A stretch of DNA of 64,000 nucleotides, from contig NW_003101668.1 of the NCBI RefSeq assembly GCF_000003855.2, forward strand, positions 747,068 through 811,067, read 5' to 3'. Source of the stretch: Blastomyces gilchristii SLH14081. Its lineage: Eukaryota > Ascomycota > Eurotiomycetes > Onygenales > Ajellomycetaceae. The position numbers and the translations under genes were made by a program. Within the stretch, counting starts at the first letter, position 1. Each line of letters begins with the position of its first letter. Positions 1 through 12,949 of this stretch are shown here, one piece after another. The notes below the pieces were generated by a model. The model was not told the origin of the DNA, ran no database searches, and saw nothing but the letters and a program-made list of their open reading frames with translations.

Positions 1-515
1 GATTCTTATTCTCACTGAGACAGGAATTAAATACTTAATAGACTTTATATCAGAAACTCAAGCAGCTACAAGAAAATAACTGAATTCAGAAATATCTGAA
101 TATGAAGAGAAGGAAATTGATCAGATATAGTCTGTTAAAACAGCTATATACTATCTTTTAATAATTTGTTTCATTACAGTTTCTCTTTATTTTACTTTAC
201 TTTTTCCTTTCTATTCTTTTCTACCTATCTATTTAATGTGTCTATCTTTAAGACTGTGTTCTCTTTTCTTTTGTCATGATATTGTCAAATGGTTTCAAAG
301 TATCAGAAGATGTTAAAATACTGCAATTTGTAAATAGTTTTTGTATTCTGAGCTGAAATTTTCTGATTGTGCATATCTGACATTGATGAATGTATAATAG
401 TTAACTTTATAGATATAGGAAAAACTCTGAGAACTTTTAGTTCTCAGGTAGATGTCATAGTCTCTGACTGTATACATCTATAATTGAAGAAGAAGAATAA
501 TAATAATAATATAGT
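1..515 (+). mobile_element. LINE copy 2, 3' end only
   Basis: This stretch is the inverted counterpart of 34510-35025, the 3' end of the full LINE on the minus strand. It holds the last decayed codons of the LINE second reading frame (a TETGIKYLIDF-like segment is readable near the start), the 3' untranslated region with a GAGAACTTTTAGTTCTC palindrome near 430-447, and an (AAT)n tail at about 494-512. The two copies differ mainly by transitions. The rest of the element lies left of the window, so its length and upstream target duplication cannot be seen. The tail abuts the integrase end of Ty3-C, so the LINE presumably inserted into that element. Confidence 0.85.
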
Positions 516-539
516 ATTCTGTCTGCTGCTTCTGAGTAT

Positions 540-3500
540 AGTGAATACTTTTCACTGTCTTCTTATAAATTTTATTCAAAAGTTTTAATCTCACTTTTAC
601 TTCTAGTACTGAGAGATACTCTGTTCTCTGTATCTGTTCAATATTCTGACTGTCTATTTTCTTCTTTAAAATGTTGTTCATGATGTCACTGAATAATGAA
701 GAATTATATTCATAATAAGCATAGAAAGAAGATACTTTTAAGATTACATTCTTTATATTATTATATATGAATTTAGCAGTCAGAAGATGTTTGAGTTAAT
801 CATTCTGATAATATGAATAGAATACTTGAAGATGCTGTTCTAATGTCTGATTCTAGTATTTGATCTGATTATCTGTCTGTGAATGAAATATGATACTGAG
901 AAGACATTTTATTATAAGATGATAGTAAAAGGCTAATCAGTACTTGCTGATGAAGAGAGATCTTAATCTGTTATTAATGATTTCAGAGCACTGTGATCAT
1001 AAATAATAGTATCTAAAAACAGATCAGTCAATTCAGAGGCTTTAATCTTTTTATAAATAGAGATATATTTAGTTATCTTCATGAAGTGATTAATAATGAC
1101 TAAAATTAAGTTATATTCTTTGACTCTTATTGACTTCAGCAGATTAACTATGAAATTCATTGATAGATTCTGTTATAAGTTCTTTAAAATAGACAGTGAT
1201 ATTAACTCACTGTATTACTTATATCACAGAATCTTTATTCTTTAACAGATATTATAAGTCTTAATATACTCTTTAACATCTGTTCAAAGCTTGTCTTAAA
1301 TATATTTATATTTTAGAAGCTTCTCAGTCTTCTCTAATTTAAAGTGCTCTGTATGAGAATTATTATAATGAATTCTCAATAACTTGTGACACACTGCTCT
1401 ACTATGAGAGATAAAGACTGAATCATTCAGTAGTAGAAGTTCATATTCTTCTAGTTATCAGTGACTTGATTTCTTAGCAGCACTGTCTCACTCAGAGTCT
1501 GTCTCTTTCAAGTTCAAATCAGATTCTTTCTTCTTCAACTTCTGAATTTAAGCTGCAGTAGAGATGTTTCTCTTCTATAATTTATTAATGAATTTTAAAA
1601 GTAGTCAGATTGAAAGATTGTAGACTGTTTCATTCTTTATTACTTCAATAATAGTAAGATATAATATAAGAAGCTTATAATCTTCAGTGTCAGTTCTCTG
1701 TGAGAATCTGAGTTTTCTTTTATCTTCTATACTGAGTTATGTAACTGTCTTATCAGTACTGTTCTCAAGCTTCAGAGAATCTCAATCTTCTGCAGTCAGC
1801 TTCTTCTGCAGTGATGATAGAGATTCTTTTATAGAATTCTTCTCTATATCAATAATATTGTAATCAGATTATCTAAACAGTGTGTCAGCAAAGTTCAGCT
1901 GATCTGAACAGTATTGAATATAGAAATCATACTCTGAAAGCAGCTCTGTTCACCTGACTTGACATTCTATCAAGCTCTTTGTTATCAAGAAGTAATACAG
2001 ATTTGTATAATTAGTGAGAACTTGTACTGAGTACTTACTACTCTAGAGATAATGTTACTAAATCTTAAAGAATTTGATAATTATTAACATCTCTTGATCA
2101 TGAATATTATATCTTCTCTATGTAAGTGATAACTTCTTAATGAAGAAGATCACTGATCTTTATTTACAGTGTCTTATAGACTCTGTAAAAAAGTCTTCTC
2201 TTATAGACATTTCATTATCTGTATTTTCAGAAGTGATTATTCTCTGATTCTTTCAACAATGAAAGATCTTCAGTGTCAACTGTGAAAAGATTTCACAGAT
2301 CTCATTTCTGAATGTATCAGTCTCATACTGACTGAGTAAGTCAGAGTTAAAGTGATTCAGTATTATGATATCTATAAAAGCCTATTTCAATTCTGCAAAT
2401 ACCTGTGCAGTGTCTTAAATAAGAATAAACAGTTCTGTCTTTCTGTCTTTCACACTTCTCTTTAATATATCTGTAAGAAGGGCAGTAATCTGTGAATATA
2501 TATAGATGAATTGTCTGTAGAAATTTGCAAATTCTAGAAACATCTGTATCTTGCAGTATATTCACAGTATTGATCAGTTCTTAATGACAGAGACCTGACT
2601 TCTGTTCATTGAAATGCTGTTTATCTCAATAATATAGTCTAAGAAATCAATCTTCTGCATGTAGAATAAGCATTTTTTAGTATTTATATTGAGTTGATAC
2701 TGTCTCAAGTGACTCAACACTTCTTAAACATGAATATCATATTCTTTCTTCATTTTTGAGAATATTAGAATGTTGTTCAGATATACTATATAGAAGACAT
2801 TAACAAGGCCTCACAGCATCTCATTTATATAGATCTGAAAGATGACTGAAGCATTACAAAGATCAAAAGATAAAACAAGATATTCAAAATTGCTGTACTT
2901 AGTACAAAAAGTCATTTTTTAAATATTATCTTTGTTAACTCTGATTCTATGATAGATATTCTGTATATCAATCTTTGAAAACATCTTTGCTTCAGATAAT
3001 TGATTAATTATCTTGTTAATTAACAGTAATAAATAGTAATTCTTAACTGTCATCTTATTGAGATCTCTGTAGTCTATGCATAGATATAGTCTACTGTTCT
3101 TCTTAGATACAAAGAGTATAGACATCTCTGTTAAACTTTTTAATAAGTATATTCAGTGCTTTGATTGCACTTTCTCAAGATATTTACACAGAACATTCAA
3201 TTTCTTTACAGATAAGTTATAAAGAGATCTGTACAGTGCTGTTATATCATCTTCAAGATAAATCTTAAATTATATCTTAATGTCAGAAAGCTTCACTGCT
3301 TCTCTTTTTAAAAAGACATTCTTATAATCTGTAAAGAGATATTATATATATCTGTCTTTAATAACAGATACTGCTGTCAATCTTGTAGTAGAAGTGATAA
3401 CTTCTTTATCTATTCTTAAGTCTCAGTCATCTATTACACAGTATATCAACTCTATCTTTTTCTCAAGATTCTTTTGATGAAACTCTTCAGATTTCTCTAT

Positions 3501-5190
3501 TACTATCTCTTTATCAGTGAGATGATACTGTTATATCTGAGTGACTCAGTTAATGAGAGAATTGTTTTCTCTTAATTATAAGAGATCTAGAATAATATTC
3601 TCATCTATGATATTAACTGTGTAAAGAAGCAGACTGCTCTTCTAAAGATTTCTTCTAAGTCTGTGATCACATACTTCACTTGAATTATATTAAAATAATG
3701 ATATTTTATTTCATCAGTAAATTTCATATAATCTGACAGATCTATCTTCTTTCAATTCTTCATCAAAGAAAAGAAATAGAATATGAAGTTAGTATCTATC
3801 TCAGAGTTAAGTAGATATCTGACTAATATCTTCTTATTCAGAGTATACATTGTAATTATAATATGAACTTAAAGATATAAGAATTATCAATTCTTCATTT
3901 CTTTCTCTTCTTTATCTTTCATGAATACATTTGTCAGAAGAGAAGTTGACTTTAAGAAGATATCTTCTCAGTTTCTTTTCTTCTTCAGCTTCTTATAATC
4001 ACTGACATAGTAATCATCAGCTTTACAGTTAAAATAGAGATTTTTATCAAATCTTTCTTAATATTTCTTCACAGTGAGTGAAGAATCAGAATACTTAGAA
4101 TTCTTCTTTACTTTCTCTACACTGAAGCTATTATAATACTGTTTAAATTCTATTATTGATTACTTAGAAGAGATCTTGTTAATCTTTTTCTCAGAGAATT
4201 GATTATTTAAATAGATCTGAGAAGTCAGGTTGACAAGCTTAGTATGATTGATTAATAAACTCTGATATTATAATATTATTATCTGCATCTTATGAGTCAG
4301 CTTTATAAGATAAAGCTGTATTTTTAATTGATTTAAATCATTAGTTAATTTCTCTTAATATTCTTTAAATCTTATATTAAAATCAAAAGAATTCTTATTA
4401 TCTTATTAATATAATAAGTTGAACTACTGTATCACTGTGAAGCTGCAGTTACAGTGATCTTTAATTTAATTCAGTAGAAAGTTCTTGAATTCTTTCTAAG
4501 TTATTACAGTATCAGTATACTCAAGCTTTCTTTTCTTAATAACTTAAGTAGTTACAAAGATGTCTTCAAGAAGATTGACAGTGTATATTACTCATATCTT
4601 ATGAGTATTATACTGACTCAGATTAAGACAGAATTTTCATTCAAGAATATAGATAAAGCTGTGAAATTAAGATAATATATTTTTCTTATATCTCAGAGAA
4701 TCTCTGATCTTAATCTCTCTATCTCTATAATAGATGTAGATGTGTAGAGACTGCAGTGATAATAGAGCAGTTAAAGAACTTATATCAAAGTATACGGCAG
4801 GTTCAGAAATCTCAGATTGCTACTGAGATAGAGATGTATACACTCTAGAGAATGATGTGAAGTTTTCTTCAGAGAGTGAGATTAGATCAGTCTCAGTATA
4901 AGTATATAAAGTTATATTAATCTATTAATAGAGCTCAACTGATTTAAACTTATAATTAGATTGAGTGATTTGAATTGTAATGTAATAAAACTGAAGTGAT
5001 AACTAGTCAGTAATATTATATAGAGATAGTTGTTTAAGAAGCTGTATAAGTGAGCTTAACTATCTTGCTTGAATAGTGAGCTCATAAGCTACAGAGTTAT
5101 TATAAGAATATCACAGATATAATACTTAGTATACTAAGAAGAGTGTATAAGAAATACAGTAACTCTTATATATATTTCTGTAGAAGAAAG
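540..5190 (-). pseudogene. Ty3-C gag-pol, inactivated
   Basis: The clearest part is reverse transcriptase at 2919-3125, where an open segment reads FVSKK, then CIDYRDLNK, a run matching the family N-YPLPLI box and a FSKIDIQ box, which are standard Ty3 landmarks. A YLNNILIFS version of the catalytic Y-DD box lies near 2770-2800; the first aspartate reads as Asn, a G-to-A change. The integrase core is near 850-1160 (ILVIINHFMK, matching the DRFSK box). The segment 478-681 matches the C-terminal region of integrase. A degenerate zinc knuckle is near 4010. Stops occur throughout, so no product is expected. Confidence 0.75.
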
Positions 5191-5196
5191 ATAAAT

Positions 5197-5224
5197 TGCT
5201 GACTTCTTTGATAAGAAGTCAGCA
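5197..5224. repeat. Perfect 12-bp inverted repeat with 4-base loop
   Basis: TGCTGACTTCTT and its exact reverse complement are separated by TGAT. The hairpin lies in the presumed 5' leader or gag start of Ty3-C. It is perfect despite heavy decay around it. No function can be assigned. Confidence 0.7.
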
Positions 5225-5400
5225 TCTAGCTATTCTATATAGATAATGAGTGAATATTCTTCTCTTATTTCATAAGCAAGAATAGTCAGAGTGATATCTC
5301 AGCAGTGCCTCACTATCAAGAAAGAGTAATCTGCTGATCTTGTATAGAAGCAGAGTTCTTATATTTATCAATTGAATCTTTCTATAATATATCTGAATGA

Positions 5401-5510
5401 TGTCATAGAGTGGTTGAAAACCGGTTTGAATGAAATGAAATCATCTGCATGAAAGCGATGGGCCGTGTGAAAGCGCAACGGGGCCTTGGCGCGGCCGGGA
5501 GCGTGACACA
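5401..5510 (-). repeat. Candidate LTR of Ty3-C, GC-rich and unmutated
   Basis: This 110-bp segment begins TGTCAT and ends GTGACACA. Read on the minus strand it starts TGTGTCACGCTCCCGGCCGC, a GC-rich start of the style seen in fungal gypsy LTRs. It sits just upstream of the minus-strand gag and stands out sharply from the AT-rich sequence on both sides. Its partner LTR is not in the window, so identity as an LTR is inferred from the TG...CA ends and position. It could instead be an unrelated unmutated insert. Confidence 0.4.
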
Positions 5511-6084
5511 TATAGAATAATTTACAGAGTCAGTGAGTATAACAGACTTCTTTATAAATCTTACTTAATTTCTGAATTCATTAAGAATCTTTATTAATAC
5601 AGATATTCTACTCTTCTGTTAAAGATAGTTTATTAAATCTGTACTAAGCTCTTTATTCTCACTTCTATCTGTCTTTATTCACTTAACTTCATACTGAAGT
5701 CTTGCAATTTCTAGTCTCATATGAGTCTTCTCACTCACAGAGATATTATTATTTCAGTTACTTAAATCTCTTATATTATCTGATATATCACTGATATCTT
5801 TAACTGAGGCTTTGTATTCATTGTTAAACTTATTAGACTATTCTTTTATAATTATGTTATTCAGCTCAAAATCTTCCAATACAGTTACTTTTCAGTTTAT
5901 TACAGATATTAATAAACTCATACTCAATTCTTCTTATACTTCAGATATTTGTGAATTTCTTCTCCTATATATTAGCATGTAATTCTTTATTAAGTCAGGC
6001 GTTTCACCTGATCTCAGGTTTATTATGAGTTCAATTAATTAATAAATCATCTAGACATGTGTAATGATATATGAAGATGTCAAT
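5511..6084. other. AT-rich spacer between Ty3-C and Ty3-A copy 1
   Basis: No reading frame or repeat boundary is recognised here. A weak palindrome (CAGGCGTTTCACCTGA) occurs near 5997-6013. The last five bases, TCAAT at 6080-6084, are the target duplication of Ty3-A copy 1. The sequence is as AT-rich as the neighbouring elements, so it may be an unidentified older repeat. Confidence 0.5.
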
Positions 6085-6393
6085 TGTAAGAGGCCTACGC
6101 CGAATAGATCGGTATAATATTGATAGGTCTTATATAACAAAGATAAAAATGTTAGAGAAGGAAAGAAAGAGAAAGTGCGAGAATCAGTGATTGAGGTGGA
6201 TATTTATACATGTATGTGATGGTGTACGCGGTGGAGCTTCAGGGCGGGAGAATATACACGCGTTTGTAGTGACTGAGGATCAGTGATTGAGAATGACCAA
6301 GAATCAGAGTGTACACATTTGAGAATGAAGTGATTGAAATCTGTGAAGTGTAATGAAATAGTCTATATAAGTGATTGGGCGCAGCCCACCACA
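6085..6393 (-). repeat. Ty3-A copy 1, 3' LTR
   Basis: This 309-bp LTR begins TGTAAGAGGCCTACGCC and ends GCAGCCCACCACA on the plus strand. It keeps more CG and GGCC sites than its partner at 11486-11792, which reads GATC and ACACTG at the corresponding places; the two ends of the element have decayed to different extents. Confidence 0.9.
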
Positions 6394-6499
6394 TTAGCTC
6401 TCTCTTTCAGAAGCAGTTTCTATCAGTCAAGAGTCACTGTTTCAGATAACACAGAACTCAGAGTCCAGGTTGATTAATTATAGCTGACTCATTTCACAA

Positions 6500-9400
6500 G
6501 ATATTATTAGCTGCAGTTATGAGATCTCTCATTGAGAATATTCTCAATCTCTCACTCAAGCTCATTATCTTCTTCTATGATGTCTGGTGACTGTCAGTCA
6601 GAAGTCAGTTGAGAAGAGAATGAATTGATGATGATGTGACAGAGCAAGCTTGTATGAAATACATCATGAATTTCTGATAATATGTCAAGACAGTAGTTGT
6701 GACTATCTAGAACTTCTATCACTTTATACTTGATATGGCAGTAATCTAGCATATGAGATGAATGTATAATTCATATATTTTTAAGATTCAATCATATCAG
6801 ATCTTCTCTCTTATATTGTTCAGTGAGGTCTTGATAAACATTGATTTAATTCTCTTGATCTTGTTTTACAGTTGTCATGAAGACCTCTGCTCAATTATAG
6901 ATATCTCAGAGTTTTATTACTATATTATTAATGATCTGAATCAGACTGCAGAAGTCTGATATGAACTGTGTAATCTTTAGAAGATTTAACACTTTCATGT
7001 GATATCTGTATATAAGAAAGAACAGGCTTACATCTATTGAAATAATATCTCAACTGTTGATAGTAATCTCTGCATGTAGAAGAAGATCATGTCAATTATC
7101 TTATAAGTGATTACAGAACTTACAGAGATAATTCTTCACAGTCTGAATTATCTGTTCTGACACATCATTGATCTCAGAGTGATAGACAGTTGATAGATAG
7201 TGTATAATCTTGAGAACTTGACAGATTCTTGTTCAGAGAGTGCTCATGAATTAACAGCTCTGATCTGATACTATAGATCTCAGTAATCTGTACATTCAAT
7301 AGAACAGACTCTGTAGAAAAGCTTCAGTGACTTGTTCAGTATTTATCTTATTACAAGATTTCAATATTATATCTTTGCTCAGTTGATTCACAATGATCAG
7401 AATATTTCTACAATTCTTACTCTTAGATAGATTAATAGTGAAGTTAATTATCACATCTTATCAGATTCTATTAGAGATATTAAGTAGTTTCAGCAGATTT
7501 TTTCTACAGTTCTTTTATAAGATAATAGAGAAATAATAGTTACAGTTTTAAATAAAACATCTGATACTGTTTAATATCTCAGATTAGTAGAACTTCTGAG
7601 AGATTATTTAATATAGTTATTCATAATCTGAATAATTAATTATATACAAATCATGCATCTCTTGTATTATTTAAGTATATAAGAGTTCAGAGTGAGAGAC
7701 TCAACATCACTTATAGAATCATAGAGTATTATTATCATTAATTAAGTATTCTAAGATGTCAGTTCTTATATATAGTTCTGAGAAGAATCAGAGTACTTCT
7801 TAATATACTGCTTCAATGAGTATTTAAAGAAGTTCATCAGTTTAAGCTGTTATATATTATAATTTATCTAGTATAAGTTCAGAAGAAGTCAAGATATCAG
7901 TGTCAGTATCAGTTCAGAGAGAGAGTATTCTAATCAGAGAAGTATGTATAGTATTATAAGTTATTTTATCTCAATTAACTAATATCTTCAGATCTAGAAG
8001 TCAGTGTTCTTAATTCATTCAACAGATATCTGCTATATTAGAAGATATATCTTACTCTCATTATAAGAGAGTATCTGTTATTAACTTCTGACTACTGAGA
8101 TAGTAGTATATTATAAAATGAAAGCAGCTTAAGAACTTAGATTATCATATCTATTATTCAGTGAGTTTATAGATAGTTATAAAGTATTTAAAATTCTTAT
8201 AATCTGTGATTATTTTAAATTCAAAGATACTTTGAAGTTCAGAGTTTCATTCTTCTAAACAGTGTATGATTGTGAGAAGTTTCTTATCATAGATTTTATA
8301 ATTGCATTCAGCAGAACTCAGTTTCTTAGATATGAAGATACATAATTATAGAACATCTTCATTATTATATTATAATATCACTTCTTCTATTATATAGTCA
8401 GAGAAATCAGCTTCAATAACTATCTTACAATCAGAATCAAATATTATCAGTAGAGAAGTATTAATAAATATCTTCTTTATCTGTATAAATACAGCTTTGA
8501 TATTCACTGATTATTAAAATACTGAGTCTTTCTTAGTAAGATCTGTAAGTGATCTCATAATATCTAAGAAGTTTTATATAAATCACTGATAGAAGTTAGC
8601 AAATCTGATAAAGCTTTGTATATCTTTCACAGTACACAGAGCTTCTCATTCAAGAATGAGAGAGATTTTCTCAGAATTCATTTGAATTCTCTTGTCAGCT
8701 TCTATAATAAAACCCAGATATTTGATACTCTTGACTTCAAAATCACACTTGTCAATATCTATTGATAGTTTTACTTCTTATAGCTGTTGTAATATCTTTC
8801 ACATATACTCTTAATATTCTTTTCTGAATTCATTGATGAAGATGAGAATGTCATCTAGATAAGCAGATACAAACTTATTAAGAAAATCTCAGAGTGCTCA
8901 GTTGATATACTTCTGAAATGTACTGAGAGTGTTAGTCAGTTCAAAGAGTATGACTATTCATTCAAAGAGACTATAATATATTCAGAATGCTGTAAATCAT
9001 TCATCTTCTTCAGTGATATGAATCTTATGAAATGCAGTGATAATATCTAGTTTTATAAATTAATAAGCTCATCTGATCTGTGCTAGGGTTTCATTGATAA
9101 GAGATAAGAGATATTGATCTTTCTTTGTCAATCTGTTCAGATCTCAGTAGTTCACACAGAATTGAAGTTCTTCACCTGATTTCTTTGCAAAGAGAATAGA
9201 GGCTGCAGTGAAAGAGTTACTAATATATATAAATTCTTTATTTAACAGATCATTGAGTGTCTTTTGAAGAAGAAGAAGTTCATCTCAGAACATGTTATAA
9301 AGAGAGTCTTATGACAGTTTAAGATTCTTATTATTCTTTTTCTCTAACTTGATACTGTGATTCACTCTGAGATCTTGTAAGAAGAGTATATTTATAAGAT

Positions 9401-10800
9401 TATCTTATTAAAAGACATCTAGATATTCATAATATTATTAAGAGAGTTTTGTACAAGAATCTGTTATTATAATATAGAATAATTTTTCTAGAGTCTTTTT
9501 AATATTGATCAGACTGATGAAATAGATTGATATATAATTCTACTATCAGTGATTCTTTTAGCAACTTCTTTTTCTAAGTATTTTGTAGATATTGACAGAG
9601 ATCTGTGTCAGATCAATAGTCTTATAAATGTTATCTTTGTCAATTCTATCATTGTTAGAGAATATCAAGCTTCTGTTTTAAGTGTTCAATAAGATATCTT
9701 ATTCAGATAGTCAGACAAGTTCTAATATAAGATTGTAATCAAGATTATTAACTTTATATACATAGGCATCTTCATGTTGATATTCTCTCACATCTATGAT
9801 CAGCTTCATTATGTAATGAGTATAAATGTCTTTTGAATTATTAAATTCTGTGAGAAGTCAAGGTTTTGATACAGAAATACACTGAAGATTATAATGTCTT
9901 ACAACTGAAGATTTTATCATTGTATAGTGACATAGACTGCTGTCTATCATAGCTTTCATATTATATATATTATCAATCACAGTAGATACAAGAATCACAT
10001 TCATTGTTATCTTCTCTTTAAATTGTTATTATTCAATCTCTTTAAGCTTCTGTTTATAAATTTGAACAGAAGCTAATCTTTTCTCTGTTTTATCAGAGTA
10101 TTCTCATAGTTATCTTCTGAATCTTTCTCTAATGTAACATGATTGATGTGAACAGACACTGATTCATTCTTTGAATAACAAGATGCTGATCTTTCTCTTG
10201 AGTATGAAGACATATGAGTTAATCAGCAGTTGAAAGCAATGTGTTCTGATTGATTACAGTTGATGCATACTTCATGTTGATGTTAATTGATAACTTCTTT
10301 GAGAGTGATCTCAGAGACTTGAAAGCCTGTCTGAATAGTGAAGACTCTTGCTTATATGTAGATATTCAAGTCTACTTAATTTATAATATCTGTAGAATTG
10401 TTATTTCTCAGCATGAGAGTATGAGTTACTGAGATGTAATATCTTCTATCACTGTTCTGTATATTCTTGAGCTTAGTAAGATGATCATTCATTGTTCAGA
10501 GCTGTGTGCAGAAGCCTTTATAAGTCTGATCTTCATCTATACTTACAAGAGCTTGTAAGAGTTCAAAAGTTAATATCTTCTTAAACATACTAATCTTCAT
10601 TTAATTCTCTCAAGATTGATCATCTGCTTCTAGAATCTTAGTATTAAAGTTAGAAATGAATGTTATAAGAGAAATATTTCTCTGTCAGATATTCTATAGT
10701 CAATCTAATACTTTCTGTTGCATGACAGTGTCTTGAAACAGACTATTAAGATGTTTCATGATGTTATCAGGCATTAACAATACTGATTTACATGCTTTCA
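6500..10800 (-). pseudogene. Ty3-A copy 1 gag-pol, inactivated
   Basis: The minus strand carries, from right to left, gag (about 10,800-10,150, with the zinc knuckle near 10,230), protease (about 10,050-9,720), reverse transcriptase (about 9,350-8,850; the YLDDILIF catalytic box is near 8,850), RNase H (about 8,700-8,150), integrase (about 7,700-6,900) and a chromodomain-like tail (about 6,600-6,520). Assignments rest on codon-by-codon similarity to the better readable copy 2. Numerous TAG, TGA and TAA codons of the kind created by C-to-T changes interrupt every domain. Confidence 0.8.
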
Positions 10801-11485
10801 TTCATGAATGAAACTTCTGTTTTATGTGATCTTTCAATCATTTATTGATATATCAATCTTGATTGACTAATGAACTGATGACATCTTCATCTATACTCAG
10901 TTTCATAAGCATTTTCATTCTTCATGATGAGTAGAGAGTGAGATTGAAAGTATTGAAATATGTGAGAGTATCTAAGTATTCTTTCAGTGCTTTTATATTC
11001 AATTCTGTAGATGTTGAAATTGCATGAGTTAGTTGTTAAATCTCTTTGTATTGATGTTGTTGAGTTGCATGTATATCAGCTATTTATTATTATTATAGTT
11101 TTAATATTACTCAGAGTCACTGTGACACTGTATCTATACTTATGTTTGAGAGTTCTTTCATATTATTGTTAGACATGATTATATTGTTTATTGAATGTGT
11201 GATATCTGTGGAATTTGAAGAAGTGTAATTATATGAATATCTTATATATCTGAGTGTCAGAACTCTTGAGTCTTTCACTGATATTCTCTTTGTAGAATTT
11301 TATTACAGAATCAGAGTGACTGATGAGCAGCTTCTATCTGAGAACTCAGTATCTGCTTAACTGTTTCTCTATTTCATATGCATTATTATGTGTTCAGATA
11401 TCTCTTGATGAATAATTATTTCTGATGAGAAGATAATGTGTGAATAATTGTTTTCTAATAAGAAGATGATGAATGTTTTTATAGT

Positions 11486-11792
11486 GTAAGAGATCTACAC
11501 TGAATAGATTGATATAATATTAATAGATCTTATATAACAAAGATAAAAACATTAGAGAAGGAAAGAAAGAGAAAGTGTGAGAATTAATGATTGAGATGGA
11601 TATTTATACGCATATGTGGTGGTGTACATGGTGGAGCTTCGGGGCAGGAGAATATACGCGCGTTCATAGCGGCCGAGAATCGGCGATTGAGAATGGCCGA
11701 GAATCGGAGATACGCATTCAAGAATGAAGTGGTTGGAATCTGTGGAGTGTAACGGAATAGTCTATATGATTGATCGAGCGCAGCCCGCCACA
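11486..11792 (-). repeat. Ty3-A copy 1, 5' LTR
   Basis: This 307-bp LTR (TGTAAGAGATCTACACTG ... GCAGCCCGCCACA) is followed by the target duplication TCAAT. Its middle (about 11,640-11,720) still carries several CG dinucleotides, while its outer 150 bp are heavily converted to A and T. Confidence 0.9.
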
Positions 11793-11957
11793 TCAATTTA
11801 CATGTTATTTTACAGCTTTTTATTGTATAGAGAGCTTTATAACCTCTTAAAGAATAATATTATTATATTATATGTAATCTATCTACGCGAGTTACACTAA
11901 ATAGAGTTGAGATGGCACGTGACTATAGTAGATATAGTAATCATTAACAAGAATGTA

Positions 11958-12000
11958 ACGTGACTTATCACTTGATAAACTTATTCACTCAATGAACTTC
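11958..12000 (+). repeat. Pogo-B left inverted terminal repeat
   Basis: The sequence starts ACGTGACTTATCACTTG and contains TTCACTCAATGAACT. The right repeat, read in reverse, gives ATATGACTTATTACTC and TTCACTCAATAAACT. Differences are mostly transitions. The TA just outside (11956-11957) is the target duplication. Confidence 0.75.
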
Positions 12001-12375
12001 AAAAAGCACTCTATAGAGCTGTTAATTTTCAATCATAGTATAACAAGGCAATAAGATATTAATATTATTTATTAAAGATTAAAACTATATGCAGAATACA
12101 TTATATAAATATATATAATTAATTCAGAGAACAGTTACTTAGTCTAATAATTCACCTGAAATGTGAAACTTGTGATTTTGAAATGATTAAATCGAATTGT
12201 GATGTAGAAGATGTCAGAGAAGAAATATTATTTAATTTCATTAGAGAGATCTGTATATAACACTTATTACTACTTTTAGAAGATTGTATAAAGCTTCTAC
12301 AGTGTTTTAAACTCACTGTTAATCTTTTTATAGATCTCTTTAAGATCTCTGTGAATATCTGCTTTACTAACTATA

Positions 12376-12683
12376 TCTGACAGGCTGTGTCTGATCAATC
12401 ATATAGAGTATTCTGTTACACTTCATAGATTCTTTCACTTCATTCTTGAACACATACACTCTGATTCTCAGCCATTCTCAATCACCAATTCTCAGCTGCT
12501 ATAAACATGTATAGATTCTTTCACTCTGAAGCTTCATTACATACATTACTACATATGTGTATAAATATTCACTCTGATTACTGATTCTCACACTTTCTCT
12601 TTCTTTTCTTCTCTAACATTTTTCTCTTTATTATATAAGACTTATCAATATTATATCAATCTATTCAGTGTAGGCTTCTTACA
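12376..12683 (+). repeat. Ty3-A copy 2, 5' LTR
   Basis: This 308-bp LTR ends CTTCTTACA and is followed directly by CTAGAAAAATGTTCATTG. No TGG-starting tRNA primer site is visible there, which leaves open self-priming as known for the Tf1 lineage; that is inference. Confidence 0.9.
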
Positions 12684-12949
12684 CTAGAAAAATGTTCATT
12701 GTCTTCTTATTAGAAACAATTATTCATTAAGAGATATCTGAACGCGTAACAACGTGTAAGAAAGAGAAACACAGTTAGACAGATACTGAGTTCTTAAATA
12801 GAAGCTTGCTCATCAGCCACTCTGACCCCGCCATAAGATCTTACAAAGAGAATATCAGTGAAAGATCTGATAGTTCTAACATCTCAGATGTATAAGATAT
12901 TTATACAATTTCACATCTGATAATTGATATAATCATGTCTAATAATAAT

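Larger units (their letters stand above)
516..5510 (-). mobile_element. Ty3-C: decayed Ty3/gypsy retrotransposon, 3' end outside window
   Basis: A Ty3/gypsy-type gag-pol can be followed on the minus strand from about 5190 to 516 in the order capsid/zinc knuckle, protease, reverse transcriptase, RNase H, integrase, with many in-frame stops. Integrase after RNase H places it in Ty3/gypsy rather than copia. The 5' side is probably marked by a GC-rich TG...CA segment at 5401-5510; the 3' LTR is not in the window because LINE copy 2 interrupts the 3' end. The left limit is therefore the LINE junction, not the true element end. Confidence 0.75.
6085..11792 (-). mobile_element. Ty3-A copy 1: complete but decayed Ty3 chromovirus
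   Basis: The element is bounded by two TG...CA LTRs of 309 and 307 bp and flanked by the 5-bp target duplication TCAAT (6080-6084 and 11793-11797). Total length is 5708 bp. The coding strand is minus, so the 5' LTR is at the right end. A polypurine tract (GAAAGAGAGAGCTAA on the minus strand) lies next to the 3' LTR at about 6394-6412. No tRNA-type TGG primer site follows the 5' LTR; the internal part starts CTATAAAAACATTC. The layout and sequence match copies 2 and 3. Confidence 0.93.
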
